From an uncultured Collinsella sp. (GTDB lineage Bacteria > Actinomycetota > Coriobacteriia > Coriobacteriales > Coriobacteriaceae), in assembly GCA_900548935.1 (NCBI GenBank), contig URMR01000062.1:1-9750 (forward strand): 9,750 bases of DNA. Reading direction: 5' to 3'. Every line of letters starts with the position of its first letter. Position 1 is the stretch's first letter. Positions 1 to 6,192 of the stretch are shown here, one piece after another. The notes under the pieces were generated by a model. The model saw nothing but the letters and a program-made list of their open reading frames with translations, searched no databases and was not told the origin of the DNA. A program made the translations under genes and the position numbers.

Positions 1-655
1 TGGTGGTGTCCATGCACTTGCCGTCCTCGATGGCGCACAGGGAAGCGCCGGAGCCGATGTGGCACACGACGACCTTGCGGGCCTCGCCGTTGGTCATCTC
101 GGCAACCTTCTTGGAGATGTAACGATAGCTGGTGCCGTGGGCGCCGTACTTACGGATGTGCAGCTTGTCGCAAACATCCTTGGGAAGGGCGTAGGTCTTG
201 GCGACCTCGGGCATGTTGAAGTGGAAAGCGGTGTCGTAGACCGTAACGTTGGGCAGATCGGGATACTGCTCCAGGCAGTACTCGATAACGTTGGCCTCGG
301 GGTTGTTGTGCAGCGGCGCCAGCGGGGCGACCTCGCGAATCTTGGCGAGAACGTCCTCGTCGACAAGGGAGGAATCACCAAAGTACCAACCGCCCTGAAC
401 GATGCGATGGCCAATACCCTCGATCTTGACGCCGTTGGCCTCGAGGTCCTTCAGGACGACCTCGATGGCGACCTTGTGGTCGGGGAACTCGATGTTCTCG
501 GTCACCTTCTTGGAACCGTTGGCAGCGTGGGTGAAGGTACCGCCGGTAAAGCAGACGCGCTCGCAGGAGCCCTTTGCGGACACCTTGTGGGACTTGGTAT
601 CGATGACCTGATACTTAAGGGTCGAAGATCCTGCGTTGACGACCAGAACGTTCAT
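1..655 (-). CDS. ackA: Acetate kinase, N-terminal 218 residues (cut by window edge)
   Basis: Acetate kinase interconverts acetyl phosphate plus ADP with acetate plus ATP, the ATP-yielding end of the Pta-AckA acetate pathway, in the cytoplasm. The visible half carries the ASKHA-fold signatures in order: NAGSSTLKYQ (residues 7-16), GHRIVQGG (82-89), APLHNNP (113-119), YDTAFH (140-145), YGAHGTS (170-176) and HIGSGAS (199-205). The catalytic His (H173), Arg (R84) and Asp (D141) expected from the family are present. The family is about 400 residues, so roughly half is missing beyond position 1. The ATG is preceded by GGGAG a few bases upstream. Several usually invariant positions differ: Q87 where His is usual, W90 where Glu is usual, A172 for Phe, Y177 for His, and S202 for Asn. 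The start NAGSS rather than the NPGSTSTK type argues for acetate rather than butyrate kinase. A weak -10-like TATGTA lies at 694-699 on the minus strand; the promoter is not clear. Confidence 0.93.
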   Translation of the reverse strand, partial: MNVLVVNAGSSTLKYQVIDTKSHKVSAKGSCERVCFTGGTFTHAANGSKKVTENIEFPDHKVAIEVVLKDLEANGVKIEGIGHRIVQGGWYFGDSSLVDEDVLAKIREVAPLAPLHNNPEANVIEYCLEQYPDLPNVTVYDTAFHFNMPEVAKTYALPKDVCDKLHIRKYGAHGTSYRYISKKVAEMTNGEARKVVVCHIGSGASLCAIEDGKCMDTT

Positions 656-708
656 GTGTCTCCCTACTAACAGGCGGTGTGGCGCCGCCAGGTTACATAC
701 GCTTCAAT

Positions 709-742
709 AATAAACCCAAACGCCCTCGCACTCGGGTTTATT
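709..742 (-). terminator. Hairpin after the MFS gene, likely terminator
   Basis: A perfect 9-bp stem (709-717 with 734-742, AATAAACCC/GGGTTTATT) encloses a 16-base loop. Read on the minus strand it lies 34 bases beyond the MFS stop codon and its 3' arm runs into TTTATTATT, a moderately U-rich tail. It probably ends the lysR-MFS transcript and separates it from ackA. The loop is long and the stem AT-rich, so it is a weaker case than the terminator at 8479. Confidence 0.5.
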
Positions 743-775
743 GCGTTGATATATAAGTTATCGGCGCCTAAATGC

Positions 776-1936
776 TCATGTCCTTTGGCTTGTAAGACGA
801 AAGAGCGCGGGGATATACGCCAAAGAAGAAATCCCGAGCGCGACAAGCAATATGACTCGAATGTCCGCGATGCAGCTCAACGCAGCATTGAACAAATAGA
901 AAAGGATGGCACCCACCGCCACCATCTGGCTTTGAACCGAAATCAGTGAACAGCGCATCGAAGAATCGGCAGCATTTTGAAAAATTGAGTATTTAATTGG
1001 AGCAAATAACGAGTAGGCGACCGTCTGCAACACATAGAACACGGGCAGCAAATAGACCGGAGTAAAGGGAATCAAAAACAGAACAGTCAGGGAAAGGCGC
1101 ACAATGCCGCAAATACACGCAAAACGGCCCTTGTCGACACGAGCAATCACACTGGGCACAATAAGCCCCATGGAGGCCGAGGCAAGGAGCTGGACCGCAA
1201 TGATCACACCCGAAACGACGGCATTCATTCCGCGACCCGCAAGCAACAGTGAGAAAAAGTCTTCCAGGGCGACAAAAGCAAATGCCTGAGAACAGTCCAT
1301 GATGAACGCCGAACGAAGAATACCATTACACGCAATAGCGGCACCGATCATCTTCGGGCTAATTCCACGTTCAGGTGTCGCCGCAGTGCCCCCTCTTCGC
1401 ATCTCAGGAATGCAGACAACAACAACCAACGTCAACACCATTGCGATGATATCTGCCGAAAGACCAATGAGATACGCGCCAGCGGACGAAATGAAACCGC
1501 CCACACAAGCGGAGAGGGCATAAGAGGCATAGAAAACAAATCGCTCAACGACATTAAGCCTTACGAGCTGGTCCTGAGAGATGCTGTCAATGTAAATCGC
1601 TTCTATGGATCCGCTCATACATGCAACGGCAAAACCTTTGAGAGCAAACGCGCCGATTAAAAGCAGAGGAGAACGGACGAGAAGCAGGGCGACATAGTAT
1701 CCAAGCATCCCCACGACGCCAACGAGACCACTTGTCTTTCGTCCAAACCTATCGGCAATATAGCCAGTGGGAACTTCAAGGATGAACTTGCTCACTTGGT
1801 ATGCAATCATCATGCTAGAAATCGCCACCATCGAGAATCCGACAAATTCAAGGTAAACCGTCAGAAAATACAAAATGATGCTGAAGTTCGACAGAAAAAC
1901 GAACGTCATATAAAGCAAGACCGTACGGTTTTTCAT
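776..1936 (-). CDS. MFS transporter, probable efflux permease
   Basis: This is a polytopic membrane protein of 386 residues with about twelve hydrophobic segments, the usual size of a major facilitator superfamily permease. The loop after the second segment holds motif A, GYIADRFGRK (residues 58-67), preceded by EVPT, as in many drug and metabolite exporters driven by proton exchange. The substrate cannot be read from sequence. I chose the ATG at 1936 because GGAGGGCGGAG sits just upstream. A longer in-frame TTG start at 2050 would add a non-hydrophobic 38-residue leader with no good ribosome binding site, and would cover what looks like an operator. The gene lies 120 bases after a LysR-type regulator on the same strand, which suggests regulator and target. 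GC is about 47-50% in hand-counted lines against about 65% in xseA, a sign of acquisition by transfer. Confidence 0.88.
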   Translation of the reverse strand: MKNRTVLLYMTFVFLSNFSIILYFLTVYLEFVGFSMVAISSMMIAYQVSKFILEVPTGYIADRFGRKTSGLVGVVGMLGYYVALLLVRSPLLLIGAFALKGFAVACMSGSIEAIYIDSISQDQLVRLNVVERFVFYASYALSACVGGFISSAGAYLIGLSADIIAMVLTLVVVVCIPEMRRGGTAATPERGISPKMIGAAIACNGILRSAFIMDCSQAFAFVALEDFFSLLLAGRGMNAVVSGVIIAVQLLASASMGLIVPSVIARVDKGRFACICGIVRLSLTVLFLIPFTPVYLLPVFYVLQTVAYSLFAPIKYSIFQNAADSSMRCSLISVQSQMVAVGAILFYLFNAALSCIADIRVILLVALGISSLAYIPALFRLTSQRT

Positions 1937-2019
1937 ACTCCGCCCTCCAAGAGTCAGCAATCTAAAATCGGAATCTTGGAAAAGCATGAGGGCAAAGCTG
2001 TCAGTTATGTGTTGCAAGG

Positions 2020-2038
2020 CGTCAATAATCACTTGACG
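2020..2038. promoter_or_regulatory. Inverted repeat, candidate LysR operator
   Basis: CGTCAA at 2020-2025 and TTGACG at 2033-2038 form a perfect 6-bp dyad separated by 7 bases. It lies in the gap between the lysR stop and the MFS start, about 84 bases before the MFS ATG. LysR-type regulators bind short interrupted dyads of the TCAA-N7-TTGA kind, so this is a reasonable binding site. No convincing -35/-10 pair could be placed with it. The function is inferred. Confidence 0.4.
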
Positions 2039-2056
2039 TCTCGAAGCCAATTAATC

Positions 2057-2947
2057 TCACGAAGCAAGGTGACGCAATAGGTGAAGAAAAACCGTCTGGT
2101 GTCGATCGGTCCAGGCATTTTGTCGATAGCAAAAGTAGATGGGCAAGGCTACGTCATGCGAGCCTTCAATGGAGCACTCGCTCACTTCCGATCCATCTGA
2201 TGCGAGAGAAGAGCCAGAAAAACCCAATATCAATCCCCCGGCTTGAAGAAACTCAGCCTGCGCTCTGTTTCCGTATTCGACGTCGCGGAAGCGGAAATTA
2301 ACCAGCTGAGTTTCGGGGCACTGATTGATTGCATTGAGACAGGGCGACAAATTAATGGGAACAGCTAACCTGCCGCCCAGCAACTCACGAATGGTCATAG
2401 CGTCAACAGATTGATGACCAGCTGGGCATGAAAGAACCCTGAGCTCCTTTTCACCCATATATTTTGAAGAAAGGACGCTATCCCGTGGTTCCTCAAACGA
2501 GATAGCCGCGTCCGAAATGCCAAGCACAAGTGATTCAAAGCATGTTGCCGTTGGCTGATGCCACACATCAAGATGAATCTGAGGGTGCGAGCTTTCAAAC
2601 GAGTCGTACCAGTTTTCGGAAAAAAGGCGCCCCCGCCCGTGAAGACAGGGGGCGTAAAGACGAAAGTGGCCGTCGGGCGAGACGCCGTCGTCCCTCGATT
2701 GAGCGTACTTTTTGAGATCGTCGACTTGCGCCAGGATCACGCGTGCACGACGCGCAAATTCTCTGCCCGCCGGAGACAAAACAGCCTCCCCCGCCGATCG
2801 GTCGAGCAAAACAATCTGATACTCAGATTCCAACTTTTTGATTGCCGACGAAACGGCCTGCGGACTCACGTGAACGGCACGAGCTGCTTTGCGCACGCCG
2901 CCATAGTTCGCTACCGCTTGAAGGTATTCGAGTTGAGAAAGCTGCAT
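2057..2947 (-). CDS. LysR-family transcriptional regulator
   Basis: At 296 residues this has the standard LysR length. Residues 1-60 form the winged helix-turn-helix, with the recognition region around residues 18-40 (VRKAARAVHVSPQAVSSAIK, then KLE) followed by the VLLDRS turn and the LSPAGREF segment typical of the family. Residues from about 90 to the end make up the effector-binding domain, which is poorly conserved and contains several Cys residues; the ligand is not predictable. The ATG is supported by GGAGT six bases upstream. The gene starts 41 bases after the hit stop with no terminator seen between them, so read-through from xseA-xseB-hit is possible. Most LysR regulators are divergent from their target; here the probable target, the MFS exporter, is downstream on the same strand. 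Base composition matches the exporter rather than hit or xse, so the two probably arrived together. Confidence 0.93.
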   Translation of the reverse strand: MQLSQLEYLQAVANYGGVRKAARAVHVSPQAVSSAIKKLESEYQIVLLDRSAGEAVLSPAGREFARRARVILAQVDDLKKYAQSRDDGVSPDGHFRLYAPCLHGRGRLFSENWYDSFESSHPQIHLDVWHQPTATCFESLVLGISDAAISFEEPRDSVLSSKYMGEKELRVLSCPAGHQSVDAMTIRELLGGRLAVPINLSPCLNAINQCPETQLVNFRFRDVEYGNRAQAEFLQAGGLILGFSGSSLASDGSEVSECSIEGSHDVALPIYFCYRQNAWTDRHQTVFLHLLRHLAS

Positions 2948-2988
2948 AGATTACTCCAAAGGCAGCCAAGTCGACGGCCTACGCGCCC

Positions 2989-3324
2989 TCAGATGAGGTT
3001 CTCGCCCAGGTTCTTGCCACCGAGAACGTGCATGTGGAAGTGCATGACGGTCTGGCCGGCGTTGACGCCCTTGTTGGAGATGACGCGGAAACCGTCCTCC
3101 AAGCCCTTGGCCTTGGCGACCTCCTGGATGGCGTGAGCCATGGCGCCCATGGTCTCGGCAGGTACGTTGTCGGCGATGTCGCTGTAGTGCTTCTTGGGGA
3201 TCACGAGCGTGTGGACCGGCGCCTGGGGATTGAGGTCGTCGAACGCGATGACCTGATCGTCCTCATAGACAACGGTCGAGGGGATCTCGTGGTTGGCAAT
3301 TTTGCAGAAGATGCAATCACACAT
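2989..3324 (-). CDS. HIT-family protein (HinT-like nucleotide hydrolase)
   Basis: This small cytoplasmic protein of 111 residues carries the histidine triad HFHMHV at residues 95-100, the nucleotide-binding and catalytic motif of the HIT superfamily. The N-terminus CDCIFCKI (residues 2-9) is the zinc-ligand start common in bacterial HinT-type members, and the length is that of HinT. Such enzymes hydrolyse purine nucleoside phosphoramidates such as AMP-lysine; the physiological substrate here is unknown. The ATG is preceded by AAAGGA. It follows xseB by 49 bases on the same strand and is probably co-transcribed with xseA-xseB, although a TATAAT at 3354-3359 could give it its own promoter. The high GC and intact motifs mark it as a resident gene. 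Confidence 0.93.
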   Translation of the reverse strand: MCDCIFCKIANHEIPSTVVYEDDQVIAFDDLNPQAPVHTLVIPKKHYSDIADNVPAETMGAMAHAIQEVAKAKGLEDGFRVISNKGVNAGQTVMHFHMHVLGGKNLGENLI

Positions 3325-3353
3325 GGTTGGTTCCTTTCTCGCAGACCAAGGTA

Positions 3354-3359
3354 ATTATA
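3354..3359 (-). promoter_or_regulatory. Possible -10 box ahead of hit
   Basis: Read on the minus strand this is an exact TATAAT, 30 bases before the hit start codon, in an AT-rich patch of an otherwise GC-rich operon. No good -35 lies at 16-18 bases (TCGTTC at 17). A 6-bp dyad, GACCAA 3344-3349 with TTGGTC 3361-3366, surrounds it and could be an operator or chance. Weak support. Confidence 0.25.
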
Positions 3360-3373
3360 TTTGGTCGGGATGG

Positions 3374-3640
3374 TTAGAACGAGAGGTTGTCGTCGGTGTT
3401 GGCGGCTTCGCCGTCGGCGAGCACGTCGTTGCCGTCGACGTCCTTCAGGAGCACCGAGACCTTCTGCTCGGCATCGGACAAGCGAGTACGCAGGCTCTTG
3501 AGGAGCTCGACGCCGCGCGTGTAGCTCTCGAGCGACTCCTCGAGCTCCATATCGCCCGACTCCAAGCTGCGGATGATGAGTTCCAACTCCTGCGAAGCCT
3601 GCTTGTACGTAAGCTGCTCGACCGGGGTCTTCTCTGCCAT
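3374..3640 (-). CDS. xseB: Exodeoxyribonuclease VII small subunit
   Basis: XseB is the small helical subunit of exonuclease VII, which degrades single-stranded DNA to oligonucleotides in repair and recombination. Several copies assemble on each large subunit. The 88-residue product is close to the family length of about 80, with the characteristic core around residues 8-60: LTYKQASQELELIIRSLE, then LEESLESYTRGVELLK. The final 25 residues are acidic, lack conservation and are probably disordered. The ATG has AGGAAAGGA upstream. It follows xseA by 42 bases on the same strand, the common arrangement for this enzyme. Confidence 0.95.
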   Translation of the reverse strand: MAEKTPVEQLTYKQASQELELIIRSLESGDMELEESLESYTRGVELLKSLRTRLSDAEQKVSVLLKDVDGNDVLADGEAANTDDNLSF

Positions 3641-3682
3641 ATCTGTTTCCTTTCCTAAAGGTTTATCGCTATGAAACGCGGT

Positions 3683-5134
3683 CTACTCGACCGTATCGAC
3701 CGTTGCCGCCACGTTGCCGTCTGCCATGCGCACGCGGATGGCGTCGCCGGGCTTAAAGGTCTTGGCGCTCGTAGCCACACCATCATCGCTGTACGCGATG
3801 GAATAGCCACGGGCAAGCACCTTGAGCGGCGACAGGGCATCGAGCGAGGCTGCAGCTCGGCCAAGGTCGGACGCGGGCTTACTGAGCATCGTGCGCCCCT
3901 GATGCTCCAGGCGGGAACTCGCAAGCGTGAGCGCATGGCGCTTGCCATCGAGCCCCGAGGTGCTTGCAACCAGACGCTCGGGCAGGCGCTCAAAGTTGGA
4001 GCGGAATGTCCCGACCGAGCGCGCTATGGCGCCCGACAGGCGATCGGCAGTCAGTGCAAGCTCCGATTCGCGACGCTCGACCATAAATGTGGGGTCGTTG
4101 AGGCACGGGCGGCAGGCGGCGGCATCGAGTGCATCGCCCAGACGGGCCGTATAGGTATTCCAAGCGCGGCGACCACGCTGATCGAGCATCTCCAGGTCGA
4201 CCTGATTCGACCCAATCATCGATGCCATCGCGGCGCCCAGACGCTGATGGCGCGCCTCGAGCACATCGGCCAACTCCGTCATAGCCGGCGCCACCGATTC
4301 GGCCGCCGCCGTGGGCGTGGAGGCGCGACGGTCGCTCACCATGTCGCAAATCGAGGTATCGGGCTCATGGCCAATGCCGGTCACCACGGGCACAGGACAA
4401 GCCGCCACCGCGCGGGCAAGCTCCTCGTCATTAAAGGTCATGAGGTCCTCGAAGGAGCCACCGCCGCGCACCAGCAAGATGCAGTCGGGCGCCGGCGTAA
4501 TGACGGCGGCACGGCGCAGGCCCTCGATGAGCTCTGCCGGCGCGCCCTCGCCTTGAACTTTGGCACCCACGCAGACGAGCTCGACGAGCGGGTTGCGACG
4601 ACGCAATGTGCGCTTGACGTCATCGATTACAGCGCCCGAAAGCGAGGTGACGACCGCCACGCGTGAGCAGAACACCGGGATGCGGCGCTTGCGCGCTTCG
4701 TCCATCAGGCCCTCGCGGCGTAGCTTTTCGGCCAGTTGCGCCACTTGTTGACGCAGCAGGCCCTCCCCCGCCAGCGAAAACGAGCGAGCGACAAAGCTCA
4801 TGCGGCCCGTAGCCTTATAGAGATTGAAGCTGCCCTTAAAGCTCACCTGCATACCGTCGCGCAGATCGAACGTGCGCTTGAGATAGGCACCCTTCCAAAT
4901 GATGCAGTCAACAGCGGCCGAATCGTCCTTGATCTGGAAATAGCAGTGGCCGCTTCGGGCGTTAGGACCACGAAAACCCGTGACCTCGCCCAAGACGCTC
5001 AGCTGCGGAATGGCATCGAGCGCACCGGCGGCGATCTCCACCGCCTGGCTCACGCTGAGCTCCTTGCGCTCTTGCTCGTCCGAACCGTCGAACTCGGCGG
5101 AAACGGCATTACCGGTTAGGTTCCAGCCTGCCAC
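3683..5134 (-). CDS. xseA: Exodeoxyribonuclease VII large subunit
   Basis: XseA is the catalytic subunit of exonuclease VII and cleaves single-stranded DNA from both ends in a metal-independent reaction. The 483 residues divide into a short variable leader, an N-terminal OB-fold DNA-binding domain (about 27-125), and the catalytic domain, with VVTSLSGAVIDDV at 161-173, LVRGGGSFEDL at 221-231 and GIGHEPD at 253-259 followed by the ASTPTAAAE segment at 271-279. A long helical region after residue 280 ends in VLARGYSI-like sequence and binds XseB. The family usually has TSPTGA where this protein has TSLSGA. The start is GTG, chosen because AAAGGAGG lies five bases before it and the frame gives the complete OB domain. 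It leads the xseA-xseB-hit group. The 5' leader holds no clear promoter. Confidence 0.96.
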   Translation of the reverse strand: MAGWNLTGNAVSAEFDGSDEQERKELSVSQAVEIAAGALDAIPQLSVLGEVTGFRGPNARSGHCYFQIKDDSAAVDCIIWKGAYLKRTFDLRDGMQVSFKGSFNLYKATGRMSFVARSFSLAGEGLLRQQVAQLAEKLRREGLMDEARKRRIPVFCSRVAVVTSLSGAVIDDVKRTLRRRNPLVELVCVGAKVQGEGAPAELIEGLRRAAVITPAPDCILLVRGGGSFEDLMTFNDEELARAVAACPVPVVTGIGHEPDTSICDMVSDRRASTPTAAAESVAPAMTELADVLEARHQRLGAAMASMIGSNQVDLEMLDQRGRRAWNTYTARLGDALDAAACRPCLNDPTFMVERRESELALTADRLSGAIARSVGTFRSNFERLPERLVASTSGLDGKRHALTLASSRLEHQGRTMLSKPASDLGRAAASLDALSPLKVLARGYSIAYSDDGVATSAKTFKPGDAIRVRMADGNVAATVDTVE

Positions 5135-5203
5135 GCAGCCTCCTTTCGTTATCGAGCACAGAGGCTCCGGCCCCGTGCGAAATTAAGTCCAACACATAGT
5201 ACA

Positions 5204-5233
5204 GCGCCGCGGGGACACGAATCCCCGCGGCGC
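5204..5233 (-). terminator. Perfect GC-rich hairpin after the zinc peptidase gene
   Basis: A perfect 11-bp stem, GCGCCGCGGGG at 5204-5214 with its complement at 5223-5233, closes an 8-base loop. It begins 16 bases past the stop of the metallopeptidase on the minus strand, the position expected for its terminator. No U-run follows on either strand, so it may pause polymerase, protect the RNA end or act with a factor rather than be a classical intrinsic terminator. Confidence 0.6.
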
Positions 5234-5249
5234 CTGCCTGTCCCATTTG

Positions 5250-5954
5250 TTATCGGTTGGAGTTTCTGTTGTAGCGAGCCATAAGGTAGAGCAGCTGAAT
5301 GATCGAGGTGAGCGCTGCGGCCACATAGGTAAGCGCAGCTGCCGTCAGGACCTTCTTGGCACCGTTGACCTGCTTGGAACTCATACCCGACTGCTCAATA
5401 TATGCCACGGCGCGACGGCTGGCATCAATCTCGACAGGCAGCGTAACGAGTTGGAACAGCACGCTAAACGAGAAGAAGATCAACGCGAGGGTTGTGAGAC
5501 CGGCAATGTTCATAAACAGGCCCAAGAGCAACACGATGGTCCAGGTGTTCTGGGTAAAGTTGACGACCGGGACCAGGGCGGTGCGTACCTTCATCATGGC
5601 ATAGCCGCTTTGACGCTGCGCGGCATGGCCTGCCTCGTGGCAGGCCACGGCAACGCTTGCGACCGACCCGCCCGAACGGTTGGCATCCGAGAGATACAGA
5701 TTGTTATCCTGCGGGTTGTAGTGGTCGGTGAGCTCACCAGCTACGCCCTTGATACCCACGGCGTTACAACCGTTGGCGTCGAGCATGCGGCGAGCGACCG
5801 TGGCGCCCGTGTCGCCGTCCGAGCGAACCTTGGACCAGGTTTTGTACGTCGAGTTGATATAGCTCTGCGCGGCAAGACCGAGCACCGTGCAAACAAGGAC
5901 AACCAGCAGGTACAGCGGGTCGATGCCAAAGCCGTATCCATAGTAATAAGGCAT
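5250..5954 (-). CDS. Membrane zinc metallopeptidase, YugP family
   Basis: The protein has 234 residues, an N-terminal membrane segment (about 12-30), the zinc site HEAGH at 106-110, and two or three further membrane segments between about 138 and 172. These are followed by LPVEIDASRRA (172-182), where E175 is the probable third zinc ligand. A final hydrophobic stretch lies near the C-terminus. This order matches the YugP-type membrane-embedded neutral zinc metallopeptidases, whose substrates remain unknown. The N-terminus is rich in Tyr and Gly (MPYYYGYGFG), which is usual for the family. The ATG at 5954 has GGAGGA seven bases upstream; an earlier in-frame ATG at 6023 lacks such a site and would break the usual N-terminus. 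It appears to be a single-gene unit, with hairpins on both sides. Confidence 0.92.
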   Translation of the reverse strand: MPYYYGYGFGIDPLYLLVVLVCTVLGLAAQSYINSTYKTWSKVRSDGDTGATVARRMLDANGCNAVGIKGVAGELTDHYNPQDNNLYLSDANRSGGSVASVAVACHEAGHAAQRQSGYAMMKVRTALVPVVNFTQNTWTIVLLLGLFMNIAGLTTLALIFFSFSVLFQLVTLPVEIDASRRAVAYIEQSGMSSKQVNGAKKVLTAAALTYVAAALTSIIQLLYLMARYNRNSNR

Positions 5955-5989
5955 GCGAATTCCTCCGAATCGAGTTACACGTTGAAGGC

Positions 5990-5995
5990 ATTCTA
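5990..5995 (-). promoter_or_regulatory. Candidate -10 box for the zinc peptidase gene
   Basis: TAGAAT on the minus strand, 35 bases before the ATG at 5954, matches the -10 consensus at five of six positions and would give a leader of about 28 bases. The -35 at 16 bases (TTTGCT) is poor. It is reported because it is the only reasonable hexamer between the palindrome at 6047 and the gene. Confidence 0.3.
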
Positions 5996-6046
5996 CCCAC
6001 TCAGCTGACAAGCAAATCAGCATCGATGTTTTGGCATTGTCAGCGA

Positions 6047-6144
6047 AAACGGCCGAGAGCGAGCAAGGTGACGTGAAAGAGAAGCGACGCGTACTTTGGT
6101 ACGCGAGCGACGATTGAACGTCAGATTGCCGCTCTCGGCCGTTT
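6047..6144. repeat. 98-nt nested palindrome, REP- or MITE-like element
   Basis: The outer arms AAACGGCCGAGAGCG (6047-6061) and their exact complement (6130-6144) pair over 15 bp. After a short mismatched stretch, TGACGT (6069-6074) pairs with ACGTCA (6118-6123). At the centre CGCGTAC (6088-6094) pairs with GTACGCG (6099-6105) around a TTTG loop. The result is a long, interrupted, three-tier hairpin whose two strands would fold equally well. It has no ribosome binding site and no open frame worth noting. It sits between two genes on the minus strand, after rnd and before the zinc peptidase. The compact symmetrical layout resembles dispersed intergenic palindromes, but copy number cannot be seen from one window. 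Confidence 0.6.
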
Positions 6145-6157
6145 GCAGCGTCGAGCT

Positions 6158-6185
6158 GTTACGCGGTTTGGTAAAACCGCGTAAC
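6158..6185 (-). terminator. Perfect 12-bp hairpin after ribonuclease D
   Basis: GTTACGCGGTTT (6158-6169) pairs perfectly with AAACCGCGTAAC (6174-6185) around a four-base loop, GGTA on the plus strand. It starts eight bases beyond the rnd stop on the minus strand, so it is probably the rnd terminator or 3'-end stabiliser. No U-run follows the stem on either strand. It is only 13 bases from the large palindrome and may belong to the same element. Confidence 0.55.
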
Positions 6186-6192
6186 CACATGA

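Noticed and set aside
59..670. A long plus-strand open frame opposite acetate kinase
   Set aside because: It mirrors ackA codon for codon, has no ribosome binding site, and its Gly/Val/Leu-rich product has no family motifs. It reflects third-position GC bias.
1937..2050. An upstream TTG start that would lengthen the MFS protein by 38 residues
   Set aside because: No good ribosome binding site precedes it, the extension is not membrane-like, and the ATG at 1936 has a strong GGAGGGCGGAG.
3671..4666. A 331-codon plus-strand frame opposite xseA
   Set aside because: xseA motifs on the minus strand are unambiguous. The opposite frame is His/Arg-rich without recognisable domains.
6047..6144. A CRISPR repeat or an attachment site
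   Set aside because: There is only one inverted structure with no regularly spaced direct repeats, no cas genes and no integrase or tRNA nearby.
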